From Gimesia fumaroli (lineage in GTDB: Bacteria; Planctomycetota; Planctomycetia; Planctomycetales; Planctomycetaceae), in the NCBI RefSeq assembly GCF_007754425.1, contig NZ_CP037452.1, positions 5,493,164 through 5,557,163 on the forward strand: DNA of 64,000 nucleotides, given 5' to 3'. The notes under the pieces are model-generated. The model had not been told where the DNA came from and did no database searches. It saw nothing but the letters and a program-made list of their open reading frames with translations. The position numbers and the translations under genes are program-made. Below are positions 1 through 9,390 of the stretch, in pieces (positions within the stretch are counted from its first letter, which is position 1; each line of letters opens with the position of its first letter).

Positions 1-2
1 GC

Positions 3-794
3 TTGCGGGGCATTCTGGCGTGTGAAGTCATCGTCAACGGTCCCAGTCAAGACCTGCATAGCGGCGTATTTGGCGGTGCGGTAACCAACCCGGGCAATGG
101 GCTGGCGAAGATGGTGGCGGCTCTACACGATGATCAGGGACGGGTACAGATTCCCGGTTTTTATGACGGCGTGATTGAACTCACACAGGAAGAGCGGGAT
201 CAGTTTGCCGCACTGCCCTTCGATGAAGCCAAATTCATGAACGCTCTGGGCGTGAATGCGGTCGCCGGTGAAACCGGGTTTACGACACTCGAACGTCGCT
301 GGGCACGGCCGACCTGTGATGTGAACGGGATGATTTCCGGCTATACCGGAGAAGGCCCCAAGACAATTGTACCGGCACAGGCCCGCGTAAAGATCACTTG
401 CCGCCTGGTACCCGATCAGGATCCGGCTGCGTTGACGAAAGCACTCGAACAGTTTCTCCGCGAACAATTGCCGCCAGGCTTAACGATGGAATTCATCGAC
501 TATCATGGCTGCCGGGCACTGGTGTTTGATTTTCATAGTCCGTATATGAGTGCCGCCCGCACTGCCATCGAACAGGCATTCGGAGCAGCTCCGGTGATGA
601 TTCGCGAAGGGGGTTCGATTCCGGTTGTCGAAACGTTTCAATCTCTAGTTGGGGTGGAGACATTGCTGCTGGGGTGGGGACAGAACACCGACAACCTGCA
701 CAGCCCGAATGAACGCTTTTCACTCGAAGCCTTTCGACAGGGAACTCTGGCCAGTGCCCTGCTCTGGCAGGAACTGTCGGAGATTCAGGTTTAA
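3..794 (+). CDS. M20-family metallopeptidase (dipeptidase), C-terminal part
   Basis: This is the last 260 or so residues of an M20 zinc peptidase of the dipeptidase/acetylornithine deacetylase type; the reading frame is open to the window edge, so the true start lies upstream. Visible features are the dimerisation-domain stretch beginning [14 protein letters not shown], the segment [24 protein letters not shown] typical of the lid domain, and the C-terminal metal-site region with [12 protein letters not shown] and a late His in NLHSPNERF. The N-terminal metal ligands are outside the window. Family knowledge: such enzymes hydrolyse dipeptides or N-acylated amino acids in the cytoplasm. The substrate cannot be told from this fragment. 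Confidence 0.88.
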   Translation: MRGILACEVIVNGPSQDLHSGVFGGAVTNPGNGLAKMVAALHDDQGRVQIPGFYDGVIELTQEERDQFAALPFDEAKFMNALGVNAVAGETGFTTLERRWARPTCDVNGMISGYTGEGPKTIVPAQARVKITCRLVPDQDPAALTKALEQFLREQLPPGLTMEFIDYHGCRALVFDFHSPYMSAARTAIEQAFGAAPVMIREGGSIPVVETFQSLVGVETLLLGWGQNTDNLHSPNERFSLEAFRQGTLASALLWQELSEIQV

Positions 795-835
795 TTGCTG
801 GTTGAGATCCTGCTGAATGTGAACGATTTTTGTTC

Positions 836-1504
836 TTACAGAGTCACTTCACGAATCCACTGATCACTCCGCTCGTTTCGCAGACTTCCTGGTTTGCGAT
901 CTGTTGAATCATCCATCATTTCCGGGTACTCAATAAAGATGGCCGCCAGCAATCGCTCCTGCTTGGGAATGCCCAGATAATTGAACATCTCGGGGCCTCC
1001 CAGCTTACCACCACTGGACCAGTAATTTCCCATACCGTGGGCGGTCAACATCAGTAACAAATTCTGAACCATGGAGGAAGCCGCAGCCAGGTGTTCTTCG
1101 TCACGTGCGCGTTGTGTTTCACGGTCACTTTTGGATGCGTTCTGTGCTTCCAGGTCATAAAACTCCGGTAACCAGGTCACCAGGACCAGCGCACTGCAAG
1201 CGGCTGCCAACCGGGGTCCTTTCGAGGTCACGCCTAACTCATCGCGCAGGTAAATCGCAGCTTGTTGTGCTTCTTCATGCCATAAAACATGGGCGCGCCA
1301 CGGTTCCGCTAAGCCATCGACTTTTCGCGGATAGTGAAAGGGAGCCCAACCCGCGGTCTTAATCGACTGGAGTACGATTTCTCGATTGCGTTCCGCGACA
1401 TCGGCGGGAACAGGACGATGTGCTTCAATATCACAGAGCACTTTTTCCGTCCTGCGTGCTCGAATGATGGATTCTACAGTCTCGGGTATCGATGGATCGG
1501 GCAT
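836..1504 (-). CDS. Nitroreductase-family protein
   Basis: An FMN-dependent nitroreductase-like protein of about 222 residues. The N-terminus carries the family signature (ETVESIIRARRTEK, the usual FMN-phosphate contact region) and the C-terminal half contains MVQNLLLMLTAHGMGNYW, matching the helix and following turn that nitroreductases use around the flavin. I chose the ATG at 1504 because AAGGA lies six bases before it; an in-frame GTG at 1528 would add eight residues but has no clear ribosome site. The substrate is unknown; family members reduce nitro compounds, quinones or flavins with NAD(P)H. It stands alone on the minus strand, convergent with the M20 peptidase. Confidence 0.85.
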   Translation of the reverse strand: MPDPSIPETVESIIRARRTEKVLCDIEAHRPVPADVAERNREIVLQSIKTAGWAPFHYPRKVDGLAEPWRAHVLWHEEAQQAAIYLRDELGVTSKGPRLAAACSALVLVTWLPEFYDLEAQNASKSDRETQRARDEEHLAAASSMVQNLLLMLTAHGMGNYWSSGGKLGGPEMFNYLGIPKQERLLAAIFIEYPEMMDDSTDRKPGSLRNERSDQWIREVTL

Positions 1505-1528
1505 CGTTGGTCCTTCAAGTCTCTTCAC

Positions 1529-1907
1529 CAGACAAAGCTGGCGTTTGTTTTTTCGAATAGATACTTACAGTGCTAGATGATCAATGTGCGTTGAACGTGT
1601 ATTTGACAGAAAGTTGATTGAAAAGTACAGCGTGGTGATTTCGATTCGTTGTTGAGAATCGATGCGCCGAAGGTGGGAATGTGATGTAGGAGCGGGTCTA
1701 TGTGGCCACCCGCCTGGTGAGGTTCGAAAAAGTTAACCAATCGATGGGACGAAAATTACGGTTCAAACTGTCTAACCCAAAAACACGTCGATCTCGCGGG
1801 GAGACACATGGGTCTCCCCCTACTTTTTAATGTTGATCGAACGTTTCCACACTCACAGTTGAGCAAGCCAACAGTGGCATACAACGTCTATTTAGATATC
1901 GGGTTAA
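1529..1907. other. Intergenic region, no gene
   Basis: About 380 bases without a convincing reading frame lie between the nitroreductase and the first DUF1501 gene. The only structure I see is the pair of short palindromes listed as a REPIN-like repeat. The remainder shows no codon-like composition. Confidence 0.6.
1686..1824. repeat. REPIN-like inverted pair of short palindromic units
   Basis: Two short hairpin units sit head to head. The left unit starts GTAGG, then GCGGGT (1692-1697), a loop with CTATGTG, then ACCCGC (1708-1713). The right unit, read on the minus strand, also starts GTAGG, then GGGGAGAC, a loop with CCATGTG, then GTCTCCCC (stem 1798-1805 and 1812-1819). The shared order of GTAGG, GC-rich stem, ATGTG loop and stem, in opposite orientation about 85 bases apart, is the architecture of a REPIN (paired REP sequences mobilised by a RAYT/TnpA-REP transposase). 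No transposase is present in the window. Confidence 0.5.
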
Positions 1908-3251
1908 TCAGACGAGTTCGGGCATGGCTTTGTACTGGTTATTGTCAACCAGATAACGCGGGCGTCCCTGGAGGTCGGTGACGGTGGTGGTTTCGACGTC
2001 GATGCCCAGATTGTGATACAGGGTGGCAAAGACTTCCTGGAAATGCACGGGACGGTCTTCTGCGTATTCACCCAGTCGGTTGGTGGAACCGATGACCTTA
2101 CCGGTTTTCATGCCCCCCCCTGCGAGCAATGCAGTGGAAACACGAGGCCAGTGATCGCGGCCTGAGTTCGCATTGATTTTGGGGGTTCGACCAAATTCGC
2201 CCCAGACAACGACGGTAACGTCGTCGAGCATGCCGCGATGTTCGAGGTCTTCGACGAGGGCCGTGACACCCTGATCCAGCATCGGCATGTCTTCGCGACC
2301 GCGTTTGAAGTTTCCGCCATGCCAGTCCCAGCGACTGAAGGCAAGTGTCACACAACGGGCACCGGCTTCAATCAGACGGCGGGCGGTGAGGAAATCATCG
2401 AGAAGTTTCGGTCCACCATCGGCGCGAAGCTGTTTGGTTCCCCGGCCATAACGATCGCGAAGCTGTTGATCTTCTTTGGAAAGATCGAGCGCGTCGGCGA
2501 GTTTGCTGGACGTGAGAATTCCAAACGCCTGCTGCGTAAAGGAGTCGAGGCCTTCCATCATGCCAGAAGCATCGACGTTACTACGGAACTGATCGAGCGA
2601 GCGGAGTACGTTTTTGCGGTCATCAAGCCGGTCCAGAGAAATCCCATTCAGCGTCATGTCAGCCATGCCTTCACCGTTCGGTCGAAACGGTGCGTGTGCC
2701 AGCCCCAGAAAGCCGGGGTCTCCTGCACGAGCCCATTCCATGTGCCCCATCTTGGGAGACAGGCCGAGGAACGGGGGAATCGATGGATCGACAACGCCGT
2801 ATTTCTTAGAAAGAACCGAGCCTAAGCTGGGCCATCCCCCCAGAGGCTGATTATTGAAACGCTGACCTGTCAGACATTGAAAGGCGTCGTGTCGCCCATC
2901 CGAACCGACCATGGAACGAATGAAGGCAAACTTGTCGGCCATTTGTGCCATGCGTGGAAACTGATCACCGATTTCAATGCCGGAAACGTTGGTTTGGATT
3001 GCGTTGAATTCACCACGAATTTCGCTGGGGGCATCCACTTTAATATCCCACATATCCTGGTGGGGTGGACCTCCCGGCAGGAAGATCATAATGATGCCTT
3101 TATGTTGTTTGCGTTTCGGAGCTGCTGCTTCTGCCTGCAGGATTTGAGGAAGCGACATGCCGCCTAAAGCGAGACCACCGATTGAGAGAAAGTTTCTACG
3201 AGTAATCTGATCACAAAACTTACTTTTTTGAGAACCCAGGATATTCAACAT
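1908..3251 (-). CDS. DUF1501 domain-containing protein, Tat-exported
   Basis: A 447-residue DUF1501 protein, related to the alkaline phosphatase/sulfatase superfamily fold. The N-terminus has a twin-arginine signal ([15 protein letters not shown], residues about 18-32) followed by a short hydrophobic stretch. Conserved features include [15 protein letters not shown] near residue 54, [20 protein letters not shown], and the C-terminal [23 protein letters not shown] block typical of the family. Start ATG at 3251 is preceded by GGAGA. In planctomycetes such genes often follow DUF1549/DUF1553 cytochrome-like genes, but none is next to this copy. The biochemical role of the family is not established; periplasmic location is inferred from the signal. 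Confidence 0.93.
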   Translation of the reverse strand: MLNILGSQKSKFCDQITRRNFLSIGGLALGGMSLPQILQAEAAAPKRKQHKGIIMIFLPGGPPHQDMWDIKVDAPSEIRGEFNAIQTNVSGIEIGDQFPRMAQMADKFAFIRSMVGSDGRHDAFQCLTGQRFNNQPLGGWPSLGSVLSKKYGVVDPSIPPFLGLSPKMGHMEWARAGDPGFLGLAHAPFRPNGEGMADMTLNGISLDRLDDRKNVLRSLDQFRSNVDASGMMEGLDSFTQQAFGILTSSKLADALDLSKEDQQLRDRYGRGTKQLRADGGPKLLDDFLTARRLIEAGARCVTLAFSRWDWHGGNFKRGREDMPMLDQGVTALVEDLEHRGMLDDVTVVVWGEFGRTPKINANSGRDHWPRVSTALLAGGGMKTGKVIGSTNRLGEYAEDRPVHFQEVFATLYHNLGIDVETTTVTDLQGRPRYLVDNNQYKAMPELV

Positions 3252-3388
3252 CGTGTCAGGTCTCCAAATTCAAAACGGTGGGAAGAGTGATGGTGGGCGA
3301 GACTGGCAGAATCCATCCTTCTGTGAGAATCTGAACAGCCTTATCATTAAAATATCGGCGAACCTTAATATTATAGTATAGACGTTTT

Positions 3389-4129
3389 TTATTGGAAATC
3401 CAGCGCAGATTGCAAGACATGAACGATTTGTTCAGTAAAAGAACCCGTTCCAGACAGGTCCAAACGCGGCAAAACAGGGAGTAAATCCCCATTGGGGGCC
3501 GAATACGGAGCGCCTAGCCAGGCAATCAGTGTGGGTTCTTCTGCCTGGGGAACTTTTTCGGTTAATTCCCAACAGGTAAAGACGACATCGGGATACTGCG
3601 CTTTGAGGCCGTCAATCAGTGCTGCTGCCTCGTCAGGAGGAAGACCTGCGATAGAAAAAACAAACGGCCGTTTCAGTAAACGCTGCCGGAGTTGTTTGAT
3701 CGTGATTTGTTTCTGTGGATGCAGAACATCGGCGGCGATTTCAGTTAACGGATCGAGCACGAAGCGACGGTACCAGAAGGCAGGATGGGGGATGAGCAAA
3801 CCCGCTGATTCAAGAATGAGCTGGTCGTACAGCAGCAGATCCAGATCGAGCGTACGGGCACTCCAGCGGACTTCGCGAACGCGGCCCATTTCCGTTTCGA
3901 CCGCTTGCAATTCTGCCAGCAATGCTTCCGGTGAGAGACTGGTGGAAAGATGCGCGGCCCCGTTGAGGAAGGTGGCATCGGTTTGGCTGCCGACGGGCGC
4001 GGTTTCAACCCATTGGCTTGTCTCTATCAGTGCGATTTCAGGATGCTGATTCAGACGCTCCAATGCCTGGGAGAATGTTTCCCGGACATTTCCCTGATTT
4101 CCTCCCAACGCGATATAGCAGTCTGGCAT
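3389..4129 (-). CDS. folK: 2-amino-4-hydroxy-6-hydroxymethyldihydropteridine pyrophosphokinase, C-terminally extended
   Basis: HPPK transfers pyrophosphate from ATP to 6-hydroxymethyl-dihydropterin in folate synthesis. The first 150 residues or so hold the family signature: YIALGGNQGN near the start, the substrate-loop region around WVETAPVG, and RWSARTLDLDLLLYD with its magnesium-binding Asp pair, then IPHPAFWYRRFVLDPL. I placed the start at 4129 because homologues begin just before YIALG; in-frame ATG codons up to 4177 would add 16 residues. The protein is about 246 residues against a usual 160, so roughly 90 extra C-terminal residues follow the catalytic domain. That tail contains SIAGLPPDEAAALIDGL and I do not recognise it. 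Confidence 0.92.
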   Translation of the reverse strand: MPDCYIALGGNQGNVRETFSQALERLNQHPEIALIETSQWVETAPVGSQTDATFLNGAAHLSTSLSPEALLAELQAVETEMGRVREVRWSARTLDLDLLLYDQLILESAGLLIPHPAFWYRRFVLDPLTEIAADVLHPQKQITIKQLRQRLLKRPFVFSIAGLPPDEAAALIDGLKAQYPDVVFTCWELTEKVPQAEEPTLIAWLGAPYSAPNGDLLPVLPRLDLSGTGSFTEQIVHVLQSALDFQ

Positions 4130-4296
4130 AGCCGTTCCGTGAGACTGAAGAAAAGTGTGTTTCGTACTCGATTTCATTGCGTGATTGCAGTGTAGTCAAT
4201 CAGGGGAGAAGTGCAAATCTAGCAGGCGCGATTGGGGAAGCGGGAGCTGGATGTCTGTCGCACGATAAAGAATGGGAGGGCGGACAGAAAAGAGGC

Positions 4297-4467
4297 TTAG
4301 CCGTGGTTTTGTAATTCCGTCGTCGCATTTTCGAATAAGGCGTTCGTCTTCGTTCCGACAGCGGCGATGGCAGCAAGACAGACCATCACAATGGCAGCCA
4401 GCATCACTGCGTATTCGACTGCGGTGGGACCATCTTCTTCAATGAGCAATCTTTTTAGAAATTGCAT
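4297..4467 (-). CDS. Flp/Fap-type IVb pilin
   Basis: A 56-residue pilin. The protein begins MQFLKRLLIEEDGPTAVEY and continues into a single hydrophobic helix (AVMLAAIVMVCLAAIAAVG), then a short polar tail ending NHG. The G-x4-E-Y motif (Gly13, Glu18, Tyr19) is the prepilin peptidase site of Flp pilins; cleavage after Gly13 would leave a mature peptide of about 43 residues. AAGGG stands eight bases before the ATG. Family knowledge: Flp pilins polymerise into tight-adherence (tad) pili. No tad assembly genes are nearby, so this is an orphan copy whose machinery must be elsewhere if it is used. Confidence 0.9.
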   Translation of the reverse strand: MQFLKRLLIEEDGPTAVEYAVMLAAIVMVCLAAIAAVGTKTNALFENATTELQNHG

Positions 4468-4861
4468 TTCAACAACCCTTACGACAAATGGCAGTCTGAA
4501 TTTGCCTGTCTGGAAAAGAATGAGTGGTGAATAGACGAAATCTCTTCAAGAGAGCGCACTCCGACTCCCTTTAGATAAATCTATCTCACGTTTGACAAGG
4601 AGATCCGTAAAAACTGGAAAAGTTGTCCTAAATTTGGAAATTTGCGGATCAGATACCGGTATTTTCCAAGGGAATTAGAAGGATTGACGGTTGGGAGTCT
4701 GTTCAGACTGGCATATTCGACGGTCCCCTGTCACAATAAGCAGAACAGATTTTCTCCGGCTGTCGATCCCTGTTTGGTCAGGAACAGTCAGGAGTTAGGT
4801 TTATGCGAATTGTTTCGCTTATTCCCATTTTTTGAACTTTATTGGATAGGATACCATTGTT
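4468..4861. other. Intergenic region upstream of infA and the Flp pilin
   Basis: A divergent gap of about 390 bases that should hold the promoters for the pilin (minus) and infA (plus). A TTGACA occurs near 4593 on the plus strand, but I find no well-spaced -10 partner for it. No gene or RNA fold is evident. Confidence 0.5.
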
Positions 4862-5080
4862 ATGGCCAAAGAAGAGGCCATTGAAGTCGAAGGTACAGTG
4901 ACAGAGGCACTGGCGAATACTCAATTTCGAGTAGAACTGGAAAACGGGCATCAGGTCCTGGCGCACGTTGCCGGCAAAATGCGAAAGCACTTCATTCGTA
5001 TTGTTCCTGGTGACAAAGTTGTGGTCGAAGTATCACCCTATGACCTGAACCGAGGACGAATCGTCTATCGAGAAAGATAG
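4862..5080 (+). CDS. infA: Translation initiation factor IF-1
   Basis: A 72-residue protein, exactly the usual IF-1 length. It is a single OB-fold S1-like domain: [19 protein letters not shown], then [19 protein letters not shown] and [21 protein letters not shown], all hallmark IF-1 segments. IF-1 binds the ribosomal A site of the 30S subunit during initiation. Here it is not in a ribosomal protein operon; it stands alone between the pilin and rnhA. Confidence 0.98.
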   Translation: MAKEEAIEVEGTVTEALANTQFRVELENGHQVLAHVAGKMRKHFIRIVPGDKVVVEVSPYDLNRGRIVYRER

Positions 5081-5223
5081 ACTGCGTTTTCTGATCCCGT
5101 CTCGTTTCTTGAACCCGCAGCAGGATGAATCACCCCTTGAGTAAAGTTCCCTGCGTTTGCAGTTCGACCTGAATTCACTTTAGATTCATACTCTTTTCCC
5201 GTCAGACTTGCGCCTGAAGCATT

Positions 5224-5715
5224 ATGCCCGATTCATCAGAGAAACCGGAAAGTCTTCCGTTTGTGCAAATCTTTACGGATGGCGCCTGTCGGGGAAATCC
5301 GGGGCCCGGAGGCTGGGGCGTGATTCTGCGACATCCCTCGACGGGAACGGAAAAAGAGTTTTCGGGCGGCGAAACGGTCACGACGAATAATCAAATGGAG
5401 TTGCAGGCTGTGATTTCCGGCCTGGAGCTTTTAAAACGCCGCTCGCGCGTCGAGATCGTTACGGATAGTGTCTATGTAGCGAAAGGCTCCCTGGAGTGGA
5501 TGCCTAACTGGAAGAAAAATAACTGGCGCCGACGGGAAGGCAAGAGCTGGAAGCCCGTCAAAAACGAAGAATTGTGGCGAGAACTGGATGCGCTACTGGA
5601 GCAGCATGAAGTGAAATTCACCACAATTAAAGGTCATAGCGGTCATCCCGAAAATGAGCGCTGTGATGAACTGGCTGTCGAATATGCTTTGAAACTGCAG
5701 AGTCAGTCTGATTGA
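5224..5715 (+). CDS. rnhA: Ribonuclease HI
   Basis: A 163-residue type 1 RNase H, which cleaves the RNA strand of RNA-DNA hybrids. The four acidic metal-binding residues are in place: Asp19 in IFTDGACRGNPGPGGWG, Glu59 in NNQMELQAV, Asp81 in IVTDSVYV and Asp148 in NERCDELA. The flexible-loop His is His138 in KGHSGHPENE. The basic protrusion (WKKNNWRRREGKSWKP) used for hybrid binding is also present. recG starts 23 bases downstream, so the two probably share a transcript; both act on R-loops and stalled forks. Confidence 0.97.
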   Translation: MPDSSEKPESLPFVQIFTDGACRGNPGPGGWGVILRHPSTGTEKEFSGGETVTTNNQMELQAVISGLELLKRRSRVEIVTDSVYVAKGSLEWMPNWKKNNWRRREGKSWKPVKNEELWRELDALLEQHEVKFTTIKGHSGHPENERCDELAVEYALKLQSQSD

Positions 5716-5738
5716 TCAACCCCGGGTTCTGAAATGCG

Positions 5739-7814
5739 ATGACCGAATCCCCTTTGGAAACTCCCGTTCAATTTCTTAATGGAGTGGGTCCGGAACGCGC
5801 GGAAGTACTCTCCAAAATCGGGATTCAGACCGTGGAAGATGTCCTGTGGCATCTGCCGCGCAGCGTACTTGACCTGACTGATGTCCGCCCGGTCAATGAA
5901 CTGGAAGATGACCAGCCCGCTTCGGTCTGCGGAAAAGTAGTTGATCTGGATGCCCGTACGATTTCCCGGGGTCGCACGATCACCTCCATTCTACTGGATT
6001 GCGGAACCGGTTTTCTCAAAGGAACCTGGTTCAATCAGCCTTGGGTTATCAAACGCTTCTTTCAAGGCCAGTTTCTGATGTTTTCAGGCAAGGCCAAGCG
6101 TCGCTCAGGTAAGTGGGAAATGTCGCATCCGCAGTACCAGGCACTGGAAGAAGATCTGGATGACCCGCAAGGTTTGATTCTGCCAAAGTACAGTCTGACC
6201 GAAGGCATCAAGATGTATCAGATGCGGCGGATGGTACGTGCGGCCGTCGATGAATATGCGCATCTGATTCCCGATTATCTGCCGGAAGCGTTTCGCGAAG
6301 AACACTCTCTGATACCGTTATCCCAAGCGGTAATTCAGATGCACAAGCCACAGACTATGGAAGAATATCACGCCGGCGTGCATCGTGTCATCTTTGATGA
6401 TCTACTGGAATTTCAACTGGGACTGGCGATGCGTCGGCGGATGTGGACGTGTGTGGATAATGCGCCACTGCTCAAAGTGACTGCGAAAATCGATGCTCGA
6501 ATTCGACGACTGTTTCCTTATGAGTTCACCGAAGGGCAGAATCAGGTCGTGAAAGAGATCAGTGCCGACTTGGGTTCGGGTCGTGCGATGCATCGGATGC
6601 TGCAGGCGGATGTCGGTGCCGGTAAAACAGCGATCGCGATTTATGCGATGCTGGCCACGATTGCCGGCGGTTATCAGGCAGTGCTGATGGCGCCGACCGA
6701 GTTACTGGCGGTACAGCATTGGGAGACGATCAATACGATATTGAAACACAGCCGGGTCGAGCGATGTATTCTCAGCGGTAGCCTTTCAGCCGCTGAGCGG
6801 AAAACCACGTTGGAACAGATTGCAACCGGTCAAAAGCAACTGATCATCGGAACTCAAGCGGTCGTTCAGAAGGACGTGAAATATCATGATCTGGGTCTGG
6901 TGATTATTGACGAACAGCATAAGTTTGGTGTAATGCAGAGAGCGCATTTCACCAGCGACGAAAATACGCCGCACATGCTGGTAATGACGGCCACGCCGAT
7001 TCCCCGCAGCCTGTGCCTGACTCAGTTTGGAGAGCTGGATATTTCGGTGAACTCGGAACTTCCGCCGGGACGACAGCCAGTCATGACCAGCCGTGTGAGT
7101 ACAACGCCACAGAGGAAAAAGGCGTGGGAGTTTTTGCGGGCTCAAATTGCAGCAGGGCGACAGGCCTATATTGTTTGTCCGAGAATCGATTCGGAGGATG
7201 AGCAGAACATTCGCTCCAGCGCAGAAGAAGTCTATCGCAAGCTGCAGAAAAGCGAGTTGTCTTCCGCCTTGATTGGCCTGGTGCATGGACAGATGGATCG
7301 CGAAGAACGTGCTCAGATCATGAATGCATTTCATCGCGGCAGCATTCAAGTGCTGGTCTCCACCACGGTGGTTGAAGTGGGTGTTGACGTTCCTAACGCA
7401 ACGTTAATGGTGATCCTCCAAGCCGACCGTTTTGGTTTGTCACAGCTGCATCAGTTACGGGGTCGTGTCGGACGCGGCGTGCATCGTGGTCATTGTTTTC
7501 TCTTCTCCTATACCGAAAGTGAAGACGCTTTAAAACGACTGGCGGTGATGGAGCAGACGACCGATGGCTTCGAAATTGCGGAAGCGGATTTCCAGGCACG
7601 AGGTCCAGGCGACATCTTTGGTACCCGTCAGCATGGAGAACTCCCTCTGCGGGTGGCTGACTTGAGACGTGATGAAGCAATCTTACAGGAAACACGAGAG
7701 GTGTCGCTACGCCTGGTAGAAACGGGGGCATTCGATCAACCACGGTTTGCCCCTTTAAAAATTCGGGTGCTGGATCGATTTGGTCAGCTGATGGATCTGG
7801 GACAAAGCGGTTAA
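5739..7814 (+). CDS. recG: ATP-dependent DNA helicase RecG
   Basis: A 691-residue branched-DNA translocase that remodels stalled replication forks and Holliday junctions. The N-terminal wedge/OB domain occupies residues up to about 230. The superfamily 2 helicase core follows: Walker A as GAGKT (293-297), the DEQH box (391-394), motif III in LVMTATPIPRSL, and the C-terminal helicase half with VEVGVDVPNATLMVI and the QLHQLRGRVGR motif VI. The TRG-type end region GPGDIFGTRQHGE is present. Length is normal for the family. It converges on the LptF/LptG gene with only 21 bases between the stop codons. Confidence 0.98.
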   Translation: MTESPLETPVQFLNGVGPERAEVLSKIGIQTVEDVLWHLPRSVLDLTDVRPVNELEDDQPASVCGKVVDLDARTISRGRTITSILLDCGTGFLKGTWFNQPWVIKRFFQGQFLMFSGKAKRRSGKWEMSHPQYQALEEDLDDPQGLILPKYSLTEGIKMYQMRRMVRAAVDEYAHLIPDYLPEAFREEHSLIPLSQAVIQMHKPQTMEEYHAGVHRVIFDDLLEFQLGLAMRRRMWTCVDNAPLLKVTAKIDARIRRLFPYEFTEGQNQVVKEISADLGSGRAMHRMLQADVGAGKTAIAIYAMLATIAGGYQAVLMAPTELLAVQHWETINTILKHSRVERCILSGSLSAAERKTTLEQIATGQKQLIIGTQAVVQKDVKYHDLGLVIIDEQHKFGVMQRAHFTSDENTPHMLVMTATPIPRSLCLTQFGELDISVNSELPPGRQPVMTSRVSTTPQRKKAWEFLRAQIAAGRQAYIVCPRIDSEDEQNIRSSAEEVYRKLQKSELSSALIGLVHGQMDREERAQIMNAFHRGSIQVLVSTTVVEVGVDVPNATLMVILQADRFGLSQLHQLRGRVGRGVHRGHCFLFSYTESEDALKRLAVMEQTTDGFEIAEADFQARGPGDIFGTRQHGELPLRVADLRRDEAILQETREVSLRLVETGAFDQPRFAPLKIRVLDRFGQLMDLGQSG

Positions 7815-7835
7815 GTTCATTTCCAGTATTCCCCG

Positions 7836-8954
7836 TCAGGTCCAGACACGATTGGAAAACCAGGCGGCCATTGCGCCGCAGGTGATCACCGGAAACCAGG
7901 CAGCCTGATCGGGAGTAATAATCCGGGCTGTCCCCAGATAAAAGAAGCACTGCGAAATCGCAAACAGGCTCCCCATAACGCAGGAACAGATGGCGATATT
8001 TAAGATTTGGCTACGACTCTCTTTCCGCAGCACAAACGGAATCGACATCATGACAGCAATCAGGTTCATAAAAGGTCGGGTCAAGCGGGAATGCAGGTCG
8101 AGCGTCTGCTTGCGAATTGAAAGATCACTGAAAGAGGGATTATTAATGCGAGCAATTAATTCGGGCGTCGAAATCAAAGCACTGGTATTGCGGTTACAGA
8201 GTTGATCGCAGCCGACATCTGTCACGATAAAAATATCATTGGGATTTGTGCCAGTGAGAATCATTTCTTTCGCAAACTCAGCGATTTCCAGTTCTGCATA
8301 GTTAGGTCTGGCATCTTTAAGTAACCAGCCTCCTGGACTGTCCAGAGTTCCAGGCTGATAAAAGGCTTCACTGGCTTTGACAGTCACAAAGTCATGTACT
8401 GTCGGCTTTGACAATACAAACTCGGCATTCACCATTTTTTTATCAGTGAGATAGAGTTCCTGTCCGTTAATCATAATCCGAGTGCTGAAATCATAGACGG
8501 GTTCAACAAACTGAGAACTACTTCCCAAATCGCCGCGTTCTGCCTGAACCTTATCCGCAATGTTGGGGATCAAGAGCTCCTGATTTGCGACAATAAAGCA
8601 ATTGACCACGATCGTTGCCAAAGCGAGCGGAATCGCAAGTCGATACGTTGGAATTCCCGCCGAAAGAACCGGGTTCAGCTCTCCATGCCGAACCATCAGC
8701 GAAAACACGACAACTCCAGAGAGGACCGTCAGGATCGGGCTGACCATATCAAAGAAGATGCTGGACTGAAATGTATAGTATTCCAGCATGATCATCAGCA
8801 GGCTGGTTGAAGAATCATCTTTAATGCCCGCCTGAAAGCCATCAATATTCGTAAATCCATCGAATACGACATAGAGTCCGTAGGTAGCGATGAACCCAAT
8901 GATGAACACATGAAAATAGCGTTTTAATAAATAACGGTCGAAGGTAGTAAACAC
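7836..8954 (-). CDS. LptF/LptG-family permease
   Basis: An integral membrane protein of the LptF/LptG family, which form the permease of the lipopolysaccharide export ABC transporter. The order is typical: an N-terminal DRYLLKRYFHVFIIGF helix, further hydrophobic segments to about residue 125, a periplasmic beta-jellyroll region (about 130-290), and three C-terminal helices, with the conserved motif DLHSRLTRPFMNLIAVMMSIPFVL. I prefer the GTG at 8954, since the family normally starts a few residues before DRYLL; an in-frame TTG at 8984 would add ten residues. Whether it is LptF or LptG is not decidable here, and no second subunit or LptB gene is adjacent. Confidence 0.88.
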   Translation of the reverse strand: MFTTFDRYLLKRYFHVFIIGFIATYGLYVVFDGFTNIDGFQAGIKDDSSTSLLMIMLEYYTFQSSIFFDMVSPILTVLSGVVVFSLMVRHGELNPVLSAGIPTYRLAIPLALATIVVNCFIVANQELLIPNIADKVQAERGDLGSSSQFVEPVYDFSTRIMINGQELYLTDKKMVNAEFVLSKPTVHDFVTVKASEAFYQPGTLDSPGGWLLKDARPNYAELEIAEFAKEMILTGTNPNDIFIVTDVGCDQLCNRNTSALISTPELIARINNPSFSDLSIRKQTLDLHSRLTRPFMNLIAVMMSIPFVLRKESRSQILNIAICSCVMGSLFAISQCFFYLGTARIITPDQAAWFPVITCGAMAAWFSNRVWT

Positions 8955-9390
8955 GTTTCCCAATCGCTGACTGTGGCTGATCAATCAACCCATAATGAAG
9001 ATGCGGAAAAACAGGGGCGCGTATTACATAGGAATCAAACAGATCGGTCAATATCAGGAAGCCATAAAGAAGACGACACCCCACTGAACATGCGACCCAT
9101 AAGTCGTATCAGCAAAATTTGAATTAAACGAGTGGCGTTTAGCCGAAATTGATCAGAATCGTAAATTCTGATCCCCCCATAAGTATTTAGATATTATTAA
9201 CTTGTGTAGATTTTTTGAATTTTAAAAGTTTCCAACTCTCGACATTTAATTCACGTATTGAATAATAATCACGGAGGCATTTGATTTAAAATCTAGCAAT
9301 GTTTCTAATAACTTAAGCTCATTTAAAAGCTATGTTTGATAAAAGCCCACTTTTGAATTTGCTTGCCGAAAATGATTTTTATGAGGGGAA
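8955..9390. other. AT-rich divergent intergenic region
   Basis: About 430 bases between the LptF/LptG gene and the DksA-type gene, distinctly AT-rich between 9180 and 9370. A possible plus-strand promoter is TTGATT, 17 bases, then TCTAAT near 9280-9310, but it is weak. No gene or RNA fold is apparent. Confidence 0.45.

Noticed and set aside
2238-2825. 195-residue plus-strand frame in the DUF1501 gene
   Set aside because: Antisense shadow of a well-supported coding gene.
3256-3492. Small minus-strand frame overlapping the end of folK
   Set aside because: Its N-terminal half overlaps folK in another frame and it has no recognisable sequence.
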